A stretch of 64,000 nt of DNA, from NCBI RefSeq assembly GCF_050753345.1, contig NZ_JBLZFX010000012.1, positions 1 to 64,000 on the forward strand, written 5' to 3'. The position numbers and the translations under genes were made by a program. Shown here in pieces: positions 56,812-64,000 of the stretch; within the stretch, counting starts at the first letter, position 1; every line of letters starts with the position of its first letter. A model generated the notes under the pieces. That model was given only the letters and a program-made list of their open reading frames with translations, was not told the origin of the DNA and made no database searches. Source of the DNA: Alkalinema pantanalense (GTDB lineage Bacteria; Cyanobacteriota; Cyanobacteriia; Leptolyngbyales; Leptolyngbyaceae).

Positions 56812-57855
56812 ATGAAATACAACCAACTTGGTAATAGTGATTTGAAGGTCTCAGAAATTTGTCTGGGAACCATGACCTTCGGCAATCAAAATACGATCGA
56901 AGAAGCACGCCAACAACTCGATTATGCCTTTGATCGCGGTATTAATTTCCTAGATACGGCTGAAATGTATCCCGTTCCTCCCCAGGAGAAAACCTATGGG
57001 ATTACGGAAACCTTTGTAGGCGAGTGGTTGAAAAATCAGCAGCGAGATCGCGTGATCGTAGCGACCAAACTGGTTGGTGCAGGCCGACCCTTTACATGGG
57101 TACGGGGGGGCTCCAATCAGGTGAATCGTAGCAACATTGAAGCAGCCATTGATGCCAGTTTAAAGCGATTACAAACTGACTATGTCGATCTCTATCAAAT
57201 TCACTGGCCCGATCGCTATGTTCCAACCTTTGGCCAGACGGTTTTTAATCCAGAACACGATCGGGACACCGTTCCCATCGCTGAACAGCTTGAAGTGTTT
57301 GCAGACATTATTAAAGCTGGCAAAGTCCGTTACCTTGGGGTCAGCAACGAAACCCCTTGGGGCATTGCAACCTTTAGCCAAGTTGCGCAACAACTCAACC
57401 TCCCCAAAATTATCTCGATTCAGAACGCCTATAATTTGCTCAACCGAGTCTTTGATTCAGCCCTAGCAGAAGCAAGCTATCGGGAAAATGTTGGATTGCT
57501 AGCCTATAGTCCCTTGGCCTTTGGGTTTTTGACTGGGAAACATTTGCCAGGCGCATCCGACCCAGGTGCAACACGCATTTCTCTGTTTGAGAATTTCGGT
57601 CAGCGATATTTCAAACCCAGAGTGACGGCTGCGGTGGCTGAGTATGTCGAAATTGCCAAGCGGCATAACCTGAGTCCCGCCCAGCTCGCGATCGCCTTTG
57701 TACGGAGTCGTTGGTTTGTCTCCAGCACAATTATTGGTGCAACCACATTGGCGCAACTTCAGGAAAACATTGACAGCATCAATGTCCATCTAGATGACGC
57801 TATTCTGGCGGAAATTGATGCAATCCACGATAAAATTCCCAATCCTGCCCCCTAA
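56812..57855 (+). CDS. Aldo/keto reductase (Tas-like)
   Basis: 347 residues. The tetrad is present: Asp and Tyr in FLDTAEMYPVPP, Lys in VIVATKLVG and His in LYQIHWPDR. SPLAFGFLTGK and IIGATTLAQLQENIDSINV are typical of the Tas subgroup of NADPH-dependent reductases. It would reduce an aldehyde or ketone, possibly the aldehyde left after desulfonation by SsuD or the TauD-like enzyme, which is inference from position. A stem-loop follows the gene. Confidence 0.9.
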   Translation: MKYNQLGNSDLKVSEICLGTMTFGNQNTIEEARQQLDYAFDRGINFLDTAEMYPVPPQEKTYGITETFVGEWLKNQQRDRVIVATKLVGAGRPFTWVRGGSNQVNRSNIEAAIDASLKRLQTDYVDLYQIHWPDRYVPTFGQTVFNPEHDRDTVPIAEQLEVFADIIKAGKVRYLGVSNETPWGIATFSQVAQQLNLPKIISIQNAYNLLNRVFDSALAEASYRENVGLLAYSPLAFGFLTGKHLPGASDPGATRISLFENFGQRYFKPRVTAAVAEYVEIAKRHNLSPAQLAIAFVRSRWFVSSTIIGATTLAQLQENIDSINVHLDDAILAEIDAIHDKIPNPAP

Positions 57856-57884
57856 TGTCTTGCCCGAATTGATTTAGCATAACG

Positions 57885-57925
57885 AGGACTGGTCATCTTA
57901 ATTGATAACCAGTCCTTGTATTTCT
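57885..57925 (+). terminator. Stem-loop after the aldo/keto reductase
   Basis: AGGACTGGT (57885-57893) pairs exactly with ACCAGTCCT (57908-57916), 14-base loop, followed by TGTATTTCT. Located 30 bases past the stop, consistent with a weak intrinsic terminator. Confidence 0.6.
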
Positions 57926-58008
57926 AGATTTTAGTTTCTAGCGTTGAAAGTCAAAATCAACGACCATCGAAATCAACGACCTAGGCCGCATCTAAACCGC
58001 TTGTTTGT

Positions 58009-59004
58009 CTAAACAGCTTGTTTGGCAGACTCCTGTAACTGAACGATCGCCCTTTCCGCTCGGATGCTGACTTCCCGATCGGGGTCATCCAACGCCTGCT
58101 GTAGGGCTTGTAAAGCCAAGGGATTGCCCAGTTTGCCCAAGCCGATCGCGGCTTCCTTGCGGACATCAGACACTGTATCAGTTAGCGCATGAATCAGGAT
58201 TTCGAGAGTTTGTGCGATCGACTCGCTGGGAACGACTTGGGTTTGTAATGCCTGAATCGCAAACTTCCGCACCTGCCAATCTTGATCCTGAATAGCTGTG
58301 AGTAATGCAGGAATCGCTTCTGGGGCAGGATGCAAAGCCAGCGACTTCGCCGCATTACGGCGCACCTGCCAATCTTGATCCTGGTCCAATGCCTGGATTA
58401 ACCAGGGCACGGCTTCATCACTGGCTAAATGCCCTAAAGTCAATGCGACTTCCCGTCGGACGGCATCCACGGGATCCTGGATCAGTGGCAAAATAGGTGG
58501 ACAGCGATCGAGTTGATTTAAATAACGCAGGGTAATCACTGCCGCTTCCCGCAGCTCCCAATTTGCGGCTGACAAAAAGGGCAAAATGTAGGGCAGCGCC
58601 TGCACATCATGGATCTTGCGCAACAAATACAACACACTCAATTGCACGGTTGGTTGATTCTGTTGCAATCTGTCCAATAGTAATAACAAATGATCGGGCC
58701 TAACCAGTTCACCCAAAGCCGACTGGGCTTCTTGCCGCACCTCAGCATCGGGGGATTGCAGGACATCCAGTAAGGCTGGAACGGCGATCGGATTAGCCAA
58801 TTCCCAAAGCGCTGTTACTGCTAATTGCTGCACGATCGCGTATTCATCCTGCAAAGCTTGAATCAATGGTGGTACAGCCACTTCATCGCCCAAATGTTGC
58901 AGGGTTTTAATCGCAACTAAACGATCGCTGACTTCCGGCGATCGTAATTGTTCCAGCGCTTCTAGAACGTCTGGATCGCTTTCTGGCCCAACATGACCTA
59001 GCAT
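58009..59004 (-). CDS. HEAT-repeat (PBS-lyase-like) protein
   Basis: 331 residues made almost entirely of about ten HEAT repeats of roughly 31 residues (for example LGKLGNPLALQALQQALDDP, VRREVALTLGHLASDEAVPW). No catalytic lyase domain is recognised. Repeats of this kind also occur in phycobilin lyases but here serve probably as a protein scaffold. It starts 7 bases after the ferredoxin gene and ends the operon SsuA-like, flavoprotein, ferredoxin, HEAT, so it may hold the redox complex together. Confidence 0.85.
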   Translation of the reverse strand: MLGHVGPESDPDVLEALEQLRSPEVSDRLVAIKTLQHLGDEVAVPPLIQALQDEYAIVQQLAVTALWELANPIAVPALLDVLQSPDAEVRQEAQSALGELVRPDHLLLLLDRLQQNQPTVQLSVLYLLRKIHDVQALPYILPFLSAANWELREAAVITLRYLNQLDRCPPILPLIQDPVDAVRREVALTLGHLASDEAVPWLIQALDQDQDWQVRRNAAKSLALHPAPEAIPALLTAIQDQDWQVRKFAIQALQTQVVPSESIAQTLEILIHALTDTVSDVRKEAAIGLGKLGNPLALQALQQALDDPDREVSIRAERAIVQLQESAKQAV

Positions 59005-59011
59005 CGCTCAA

Positions 59012-59239
59012 TTACCTTAAGAGAAACGGAATCTGCACCGTAATCGCCTTCGTTGGACATTCCTTTTCGCAGGGGAGACAGAACCAACATTCGTCATATT
59101 TCATGTAAGCCTTACCTGTCTCAGGATTTTTAGCCAACACATCCAATGGACAAACGTCAATGCACACGGTACATTTTTCCAAACACTTCGATTCATCCAC
59201 CACCACCGGAACATCTACCCGTTGATTCGTTAATGCCAT
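59012..59239 (-). CDS. 2x[4Fe-4S] ferredoxin-like subunit
   Basis: 75 residues. Two cysteine clusters: Cys19, 23, 26, 30 in CLEKCTVCIDVCP, and Cys51, 54, 57, 61 in CWFCLPCEKECP. The first has CxxxCxxCxxxC spacing, as in AprB-like iron-sulfur subunits rather than ordinary bacterial ferredoxins. It sits 6 bases after the AprA-like flavoprotein gene, so the two probably form a two-subunit reductase, the ferredoxin feeding or receiving electrons from FAD. Confidence 0.9.
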   Translation of the reverse strand: MALTNQRVDVPVVVDESKCLEKCTVCIDVCPLDVLAKNPETGKAYMKYDECWFCLPCEKECPTKAITVQIPFLLR

Positions 59240-59245
59240 AAAACC

Positions 59246-60994
59246 TTACCTCACAGCGACATCGTAAACTTCTGTTTGCAAATCCACATCAATGATGTAG
59301 GGATCAATCGATCGCTTAAACAATTGCATTTCGTTGGGTGCAACTTGTTTCAAATTAACATGACAAAACCATTCTGCATCATTACGATCGGGATAATCCA
59401 CACGGTAATGATACAATCCCCAACGGCTCTCACGCCGATAGAGCGAAGCCCGCGCCGCCATTTCCGCACAGTCTCGAATAAAATGCACCTCCATACAACG
59501 CATTAGCTCATGGGGATCCCTTGCACCCATTTGGTCTAAGGTGTCGTGATAGCGCACAAAATGCTGCAAGCCAATTTCCATCTTATTCGTGACCTTGGGC
59601 GGTTGCAGGTAATCATTCACCAAGCGCCGTAGTTTGTATTCCACTTGGGTGTGGGGAATCCCATTGGGACGGGTTAAGGGAGCATAAATTCGAGTGCGTT
59701 CCGCCGCTAATAAATCCCCATCTGGCTCGACATGAGGCACCGATCGGGCATAGTGCGCTGCCTGTTCTCCCGCAATGCGGCCATAGACAAAGGCCCCAAT
59801 CATATAGTTATGGGGTACACTCGCCATATCCCCCGCGGCGTATAGCCCTAGAACAGTCGTTTCCGCCCGCTCATTCACCCACACCCCAGAAGCACTGTGG
59901 CCACTACATAGCCCGATTTCCGAAATATTCATTTCAATGCCATGGGTGCGGTAATTTTCCCCGCGTCCTGCATGGAAGCGATCGCGACTGGGGCGTTCAT
60001 TGCTCCAAAGAATCGACTCAATTTCGGCAATGGTGGCTTCATCCAAATGGGTCATCTGCAATTGGATCGGGCCTTTACCGGAATTTAATTCCTTCCAAAT
60101 TTCCAGCATCATTTGGCCACTCCAATAATCGCAATTAATGAAGCGGTGGCCCTCGGCATTGGTTGTATAGGCTCCAAAGGGGCCCGCCACGTAAGCACAG
60201 GCAGGCCCGTTGTAATCTTTAATCAGCGGGTTAATTTGAAAGCATTCGATATTGGATAACTCAGCTCCGGCATGGTAGGCCATGGAATAGCCGTCCCCCG
60301 CGTTGGTGGGGTTTTCGTAGGTGCCGTAGAGATAGCCCGAAGCGGGCAGGCCCAAACGCCCACAAGCGCCCGTAGACAGAATGACCGCCTTCGCCTGAAT
60401 CACCACAAAATTGCCATTACGCACATCAAAGCCGATCGCCCCGATCGTCCGCCCCTCCTGCACAATGATCCGCGTCGCCATCACCCGATTCAGCACCCGC
60501 ACTTTATGACGTTTAACTTGGCGCGTCAGAATGGGTTTGAGGTCTTTGCCTTGGGGCATGGGCAGCACATATTTGCCCACCCGATGCACCTGCTTGACAT
60601 CGTAGTTACCCTCGGGGTCTTTTTGGAATTGGACGCCCCAACGTTCGAGTTCCTGAATGGTCTCGTAACCTAGGGTTGCGGTTTGCAAAACGGCTTTCTG
60701 TTGAACGATGCCATCGTTGGCGATCGTGACTTCGCGTACATACTTTTCTGGGGTGGCATGGCCGGGAATCACCGCCGTGTTAACCCCATCCATGCCCATC
60801 GCGATCGCGCCACTGCGGCGAATATTAGCCTTTTCCAAAATCAACACATCCGCATCAGGATTGGCCTGTTTTGCCTTAATCCCAGCCATTGTGCCCGCCG
60901 TTCCACCACCAATTACCAGAATATCCGTAAGGAGGCGATCTACGATGGGATTTTCTGGATCAAAAGCAATCTCTTCCGCAGTGGCTACCATCAT
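59246..60994 (-). CDS. AprA/fumarate-reductase-like flavoprotein
   Basis: 582 residues from ATG 60994, chosen because GGAAGGGG lies just upstream and the start overlaps the binding-protein stop (ATGA). The FAD site is VIGGGTAGTMAGIKAK near residue 30. Further segments, ACAYVAGPFGAYTTN, CDYWSGQMMLEIW, GLCSGHSASGVWV and GLYAAGDMASVPHNYMIGAF, follow the succinate dehydrogenase/fumarate reductase/APS-reductase-alpha superfamily. With the adjacent small ferredoxin it resembles an AprAB pair. Its coupling to an SsuA-like binding protein rather than to sulfate-reduction genes suggests an organosulfur substrate. Confidence 0.85.
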   Translation of the reverse strand: MMVATAEEIAFDPENPIVDRLLTDILVIGGGTAGTMAGIKAKQANPDADVLILEKANIRRSGAIAMGMDGVNTAVIPGHATPEKYVREVTIANDGIVQQKAVLQTATLGYETIQELERWGVQFQKDPEGNYDVKQVHRVGKYVLPMPQGKDLKPILTRQVKRHKVRVLNRVMATRIIVQEGRTIGAIGFDVRNGNFVVIQAKAVILSTGACGRLGLPASGYLYGTYENPTNAGDGYSMAYHAGAELSNIECFQINPLIKDYNGPACAYVAGPFGAYTTNAEGHRFINCDYWSGQMMLEIWKELNSGKGPIQLQMTHLDEATIAEIESILWSNERPSRDRFHAGRGENYRTHGIEMNISEIGLCSGHSASGVWVNERAETTVLGLYAAGDMASVPHNYMIGAFVYGRIAGEQAAHYARSVPHVEPDGDLLAAERTRIYAPLTRPNGIPHTQVEYKLRRLVNDYLQPPKVTNKMEIGLQHFVRYHDTLDQMGARDPHELMRCMEVHFIRDCAEMAARASLYRRESRWGLYHYRVDYPDRNDAEWFCHVNLKQVAPNEMQLFKRSIDPYIIDVDLQTEVYDVAVR

Positions 60995-62070
60995 GAGTTC
61001 CCCTTCCAAACAATATCCTGAACCTTAATCTCCTTGGGGATCAACTTAATTTTGCTAAACGTATCCGCAATTTCCTGCTGTTTAGCAATAATTTCCGCCG
61101 TCAGTGGCAAGACTCCATACTCCCGGCGCTTTTCTGCCAGTTCTAAGGGAGCTGGGTCAATGCCCAAGCTAGGTGCCAAAAATTTTGTAACTTCCGTAGG
61201 ATTGCTCTTAGCCCAATCGCTACGTTTCCTCACTTCATCCAAAACGGTTTTCAATACCTCAGGATGCTTGTCAATAAAGGATTGTGAAGCTAGGTAATAG
61301 CCTTTGTTCGGGGCCAAACCCGTTGCATCCACAATCTGCTTAGCGCCGATCTTGGTTTCTGCCACAGCTAGGTAGGGATCCCAGATAGCCCAAGCATCCA
61401 CTTTGCCAGTTTCAAAGGCAGCACGGGCATCTGCGGGGGTTAAATGCACCACATCCACATCGCTCAAGCTGAGCCCAACGGACTCCAACGCCTTGACGAC
61501 CAAGTAATTGGTATTCGAACCTTTGGCAAAGGCAATTTTTTTACCCTTCAAATCCTCCAACTTTTGGATGGGTGAATCCTTGGGAACCACGATCGCTTCA
61601 GCTTTCGTTGAGAGGGGATCGTAGGCCACGTAGCGCACAGGTGTCCCAGCAGCCTGGGCAAAAATGGGCGGCGCTTCTCCGGTATAGCCAAAATCGACGG
61701 AACCAGAATTCATCGCTTCCAATAGCGGCGGCCCTGCCGGAAACTCAGCCCACTGCACCGTTCCTCCAGAAGCCGCTAGGGCTTTTTCCAAGTCCTTATT
61801 TTCTTTCAATAAACTCAGAATTGTTGCAGCCTTCTGATAACCAATTTTGACGACTAGGCCACTGTTAGCAGAGTTCGCATTGTTGCTAGGTGAACTATTC
61901 GGAGAAGTCGCCTGATTGTTTTGACTTCCAGAAGAGCAAGCGGAGACAACTAAACTGAGACTTAACCCGATCGCCATGAACGATAAAAAGGCTTGCAACG
62001 ACGATCGGGCAAAGCGAGGCTGAATGCGCTGCCAGAGCGCTGTCAAAAAAATAGGTGCTTGTAATGCCAT
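60991..62070 (-). CDS. Aliphatic sulfonate ABC transporter binding protein (SsuA-like), second copy
   Basis: 359 residues from ATG 62070; a GTG 15 bases upstream is possible. A hydrophobic signal (FLSFMAIGLSLSLVVSAC) ends in a lipobox, Cys45, making it a lipoprotein. The mature part has VKIGYQKAATILSLLKENKD, VQWAEFPAGPPLLEAMNSGS and KIAFAKGSNTNYLVVKALES, strongly SsuA-like. It overlaps the flavoprotein gene by 4 bases. No permease or ATPase lies in this operon, so it may use the transporter encoded near 46-50 kb. Confidence 0.9.
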   Translation of the reverse strand: MALQAPIFLTALWQRIQPRFARSSLQAFLSFMAIGLSLSLVVSACSSGSQNNQATSPNSSPSNNANSANSGLVVKIGYQKAATILSLLKENKDLEKALAASGGTVQWAEFPAGPPLLEAMNSGSVDFGYTGEAPPIFAQAAGTPVRYVAYDPLSTKAEAIVVPKDSPIQKLEDLKGKKIAFAKGSNTNYLVVKALESVGLSLSDVDVVHLTPADARAAFETGKVDAWAIWDPYLAVAETKIGAKQIVDATGLAPNKGYYLASQSFIDKHPEVLKTVLDEVRKRSDWAKSNPTEVTKFLAPSLGIDPAPLELAEKRREYGVLPLTAEIIAKQQEIADTFSKIKLIPKEIKVQDIVWKGNS

Positions 62071-62187
62071 CAATCTCAACCTCACACGCGAAAGATCAAA
62101 TCAAATCCTTAACTAGGAAATTCCTCACCAGCGTTGGGAAAGAACTCACAAAGGACTCACAATAGACAACCCTAAAGAGAGACAACC

Positions 62188-62739
62188 CTAGAGAGAAACG
62201 GGTTGAAAGTGCACGTCCCGGCCTGTATATTCTGGTACCCAACCATCCGTTCCAGTAAAGTAACGAATCGCCTTAATCTGACGAGTTTCCGTCAAAACAA
62301 ACCAATGTTCAGTACCCGCTGGAACGTTGATATATTCTTCAGGATAAACCGTCAACTCAACTTGACTCTCATCGGGTAAAACAAAGCCAAAAATACCTTC
62401 TCCATCAATGATGTAGCGGATTTCATCATCAGCATGAGTATGAATCTTATCAAACTTTGCCAACAATTCATCGAGATTGGGAACCTTTGGATGCAAAACT
62501 ACCAAATCCCGATTCTGATAACCATCGGATTGTTGAAGTTGTTGAAAATAGTGATCGAAGGTCAACAATACCGCTTCTTTTTCGGTATCGTTGAGGCTAT
62601 CCTGGGCCAAAAGCACCTTGAGTTCAGGATTATCTCCGATCGGCCAATGGTGTAACTGAATATCCAGAGGTTGCAGAACCTCCTTAATGCGATCTAAATC
62701 TGTGAGCACTTGACCATTTTCTAGCCTGAGTCTTGCCAT
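62188..62739 (-). CDS. mtnD: Acireductone dioxygenase-like cupin (MtnD-like)
   Basis: 183 residues, the usual ARD length. The metal ligands are His100, His102, Glu106 and His145 in KIHTHADDEIRYIIDGEG and PAGTEHWFVL. ARD oxidises acireductone in the methionine salvage pathway, with Fe or Ni deciding the product. No other salvage gene (mtnA, mtnB, mtnC) is visible in the window. It lies about 120 bases upstream of the SsuA-like gene on the same strand, so a role in recycling sulfur or in the adjacent organosulfur pathway is possible. Confidence 0.85.
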   Translation of the reverse strand: MARLRLENGQVLTDLDRIKEVLQPLDIQLHHWPIGDNPELKVLLAQDSLNDTEKEAVLLTFDHYFQQLQQSDGYQNRDLVVLHPKVPNLDELLAKFDKIHTHADDEIRYIIDGEGIFGFVLPDESQVELTVYPEEYINVPAGTEHWFVLTETRQIKAIRYFTGTDGWVPEYTGRDVHFQPVSL

Positions 62740-62835
62740 AATAGCCTCCAGAAAATTATTGCAATTCCTTCGAGAACTGAGTTGATTGCCCCATTCCTGG
62801 GGAGCGAACTAATCAATCAATCAGCCAATTTTTCA

Positions 62836-63744
62836 TTAAGAAGCCTCCGCTTGCTCAACTTTGATCGTTTCAGCATTACTAAAGACTTGCTTAGCAATCA
62901 GACGGATGATGATGAACAGTGAAAAACTCGTTACGACAATTACACTGACGACGGTGGGATCATCAAAATTTGTCCCTGCAACCAGCAATGCGGCAGCAAT
63001 GTTACGCTGGGCAGTTCCAACAGCGAGGGTGCGTTTGGTGTCTTCTGCTGGGCCACCTAAGAGATAACCAATTAAAAAGGATACCAGAATAAATCCCGCG
63101 ATCGCTAAAATTGCACCCGTTTTAACCATGAGGATTAAGCTATCCACTTGGAGCAGAAATGAACTCGTCAACCCGATCACTAAACCAATGCTAGAAATCT
63201 TCCGCATCCAGGGTTGCAGGGTTGCCGCGATCGACGCATTGGTAGCCCGGATAACCAGACCCAAGGCCAGTGGAATCAGCATGAGGGTCAAAAGGGGTTT
63301 GATGATATCCCAGGGGCTCACCTGCACATCCTGTAGAACAAAGGTAAAGGCAAAGGGCATATAAATTGCCGTTAGCCCCATCATCAACAGCATCACCCCT
63401 GCGGCATAGGCTAAATTGCCTTGCACGAGTTGGGCCAGCTTGGGCAAGACAGGAGGGCCCGCCGCAACCGCCAGAATCGTTAAACCAATCTGAACGGAAT
63501 GATCCAAGGGCGCAACCTGCAATAGCCCATACACAAAGAGCGGAACCAGGATAAAGTTAGCGAGTAGCGACTTCAGGATGAGTCGCACATTCCGCAAGGG
63601 TTCCCAGATTTGCTGAAGCGTGAGACTAAAACCGGTGTCCAGGAGCATGGACAAAATGAGAACGAGGAAGGTGAGCTTATTGACTAGGCGGAGATCAATG
63701 ACACCTTCGATCGTTCTCAGAAGTTCGTGGAAAGTTTCATTCAT
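62836..63744 (-). CDS. BASS-family (bile acid:sodium symporter-like) transporter
   Basis: 302 residues from ATG 63744. About nine hydrophobic helices are visible, including FLVLILSMLLDTGFSLTLQQ near the start, IGLTILAVAAGPPVLPKLAQ and LAVGTAQRNIAAALLVAGTN, characteristic of the SBF/BASS fold where polar residues at helix breaks bind sodium and substrate. Family members carry organic acids, sulfate-like anions or bile acids. In this island it may import or export an organic anion tied to sulfonate use. It starts 7 bases after the partial upstream gene. Confidence 0.85.
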   Translation of the reverse strand: MNETFHELLRTIEGVIDLRLVNKLTFLVLILSMLLDTGFSLTLQQIWEPLRNVRLILKSLLANFILVPLFVYGLLQVAPLDHSVQIGLTILAVAAGPPVLPKLAQLVQGNLAYAAGVMLLMMGLTAIYMPFAFTFVLQDVQVSPWDIIKPLLTLMLIPLALGLVIRATNASIAATLQPWMRKISSIGLVIGLTSSFLLQVDSLILMVKTGAILAIAGFILVSFLIGYLLGGPAEDTKRTLAVGTAQRNIAAALLVAGTNFDDPTVVSVIVVTSFSLFIIIRLIAKQVFSNAETIKVEQAEAS

Positions 63745-63751
63745 GGGGTTT

Positions 63752-64000
63752 TCAGGTAGGAGCAACCGCCCGATCGGGACTGCCAGAAAAAACAAAGAGG
63801 TGCTGATTGGCCGGTAGGGGGGCAGGTGTCCCTAAATAGCGATGCAACCCAACACCCATATCTCCGGTGGCGGTTAACTGGAAGTCTACTTCTTCAAACT
63901 GAGCCCCTTGGAAGGTCTGCCGCACAAGGTCAGAATAGGCAATGCCATCCCGATGGCCCCTCGTCCAAGCGACTAATGCGCCCGTTTTTGCCAAGAATTT
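63752..64000 (-). CDS. C-terminal part of a methyltransferase-like protein (partial)
   Basis: About 82 residues, open to the window edge. Segments GALVAWTRGHRDGIAYSDLV and GDMGVGLHRYLG, ending PLPANQHLFVFSGSPDRA, resemble the C-terminus of class I SAM-dependent methyltransferases of a bacterial family with TVIWTRHRR and VGVHR motifs. The SAM site would lie beyond the window. It is the most upstream visible member of the minus-strand run. Confidence 0.55.
   Translation of the reverse strand, partial: KFLAKTGALVAWTRGHRDGIAYSDLVRQTFQGAQFEEVDFQLTATGDMGVGLHRYLGTPAPLPANQHLFVFSGSPDRAVAPT

Overview
The window looks cyanobacterial. The HIP1 octamer GCGATCGC is scattered throughout, and there are protein families typical of filamentous cyanobacteria: TPR-CHAT proteins, DUF1822, Uma2, PBS-lyase HEAT repeats and a Ycf46-like AAA protein. 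I saw no rRNA, tRNA or CRISPR array. Three blocks can be told apart: a defence/signalling block, a plasmid-type backbone, and an organosulfur block.

Block 1 (about 0.2-25.6 kb). A same-strand run encodes an unknown helical protein, a pentapeptide-repeat protein, a sigma-70-like protein, a DUF1822 protein and a 1,828-residue TPR-CHAT protease. A GIY-YIG protein and a membrane protein follow. Next comes a set resembling class 1 DISARM: a SNF2 helicase (DrmD-like), a 1,300-residue Eco57I-type adenine methylase (DrmMI-like), a small unknown protein, a DUF2887 nuclease on the opposite strand, and a 1,782-residue DEAD-box helicase. That helicase carries DUF1998 cysteine clusters and ends in what looks like a Vsr/DUF559-type nuclease domain. 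The block is bounded by transposase remnants: the start of one at base 1, and a 606-bp internally deleted element with a 5-bp target duplication at 25.0-25.6 kb.

Block 2 (about 26-41 kb) is plasmid-like. It holds parA-parB with two copies of a perfect 22-bp palindrome that is probably the centromere, one before parA and one inside parB. It also has a hybrid kinase/regulator pair, a Gp157-type gene with a 51-residue leader ORF, a MOBP-type relaxase with MobC, an actin-like ParM protein with partner, a MobD-like ATPase, a predicted membrane protein and a lipoprotein. A DUF1016 (YhcG) nuclease gene sits between two identical 27-bp palindromic repeats. Uma2, an Asp-rich-tailed protein and a AAA ATPase follow. 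Whether the replicon is a plasmid or an integrated one cannot be told from here.

Block 3 (about 41-64 kb) is an organosulfur/sulfonate acquisition island, mostly on the minus strand. It encodes three SsuA/TauA-like binding proteins, one permease, one ATPase, SsuD and SsuE, a TauD-like dioxygenase, a DszC/SfnC-like flavoprotein, and a clade-D beta-carbonic anhydrase that could be a COS or CS2 hydrolase. A second operon combines an SsuA-like protein, an AprA-like flavoprotein, a 2x[4Fe-4S] ferredoxin and a HEAT-repeat protein. GST, dienelactone hydrolase, aldo/keto reductase, acireductone dioxygenase, a BASS-type transporter and a partial methyltransferase-like gene complete it. Intergenic spaces here hold several inverted-repeat elements.
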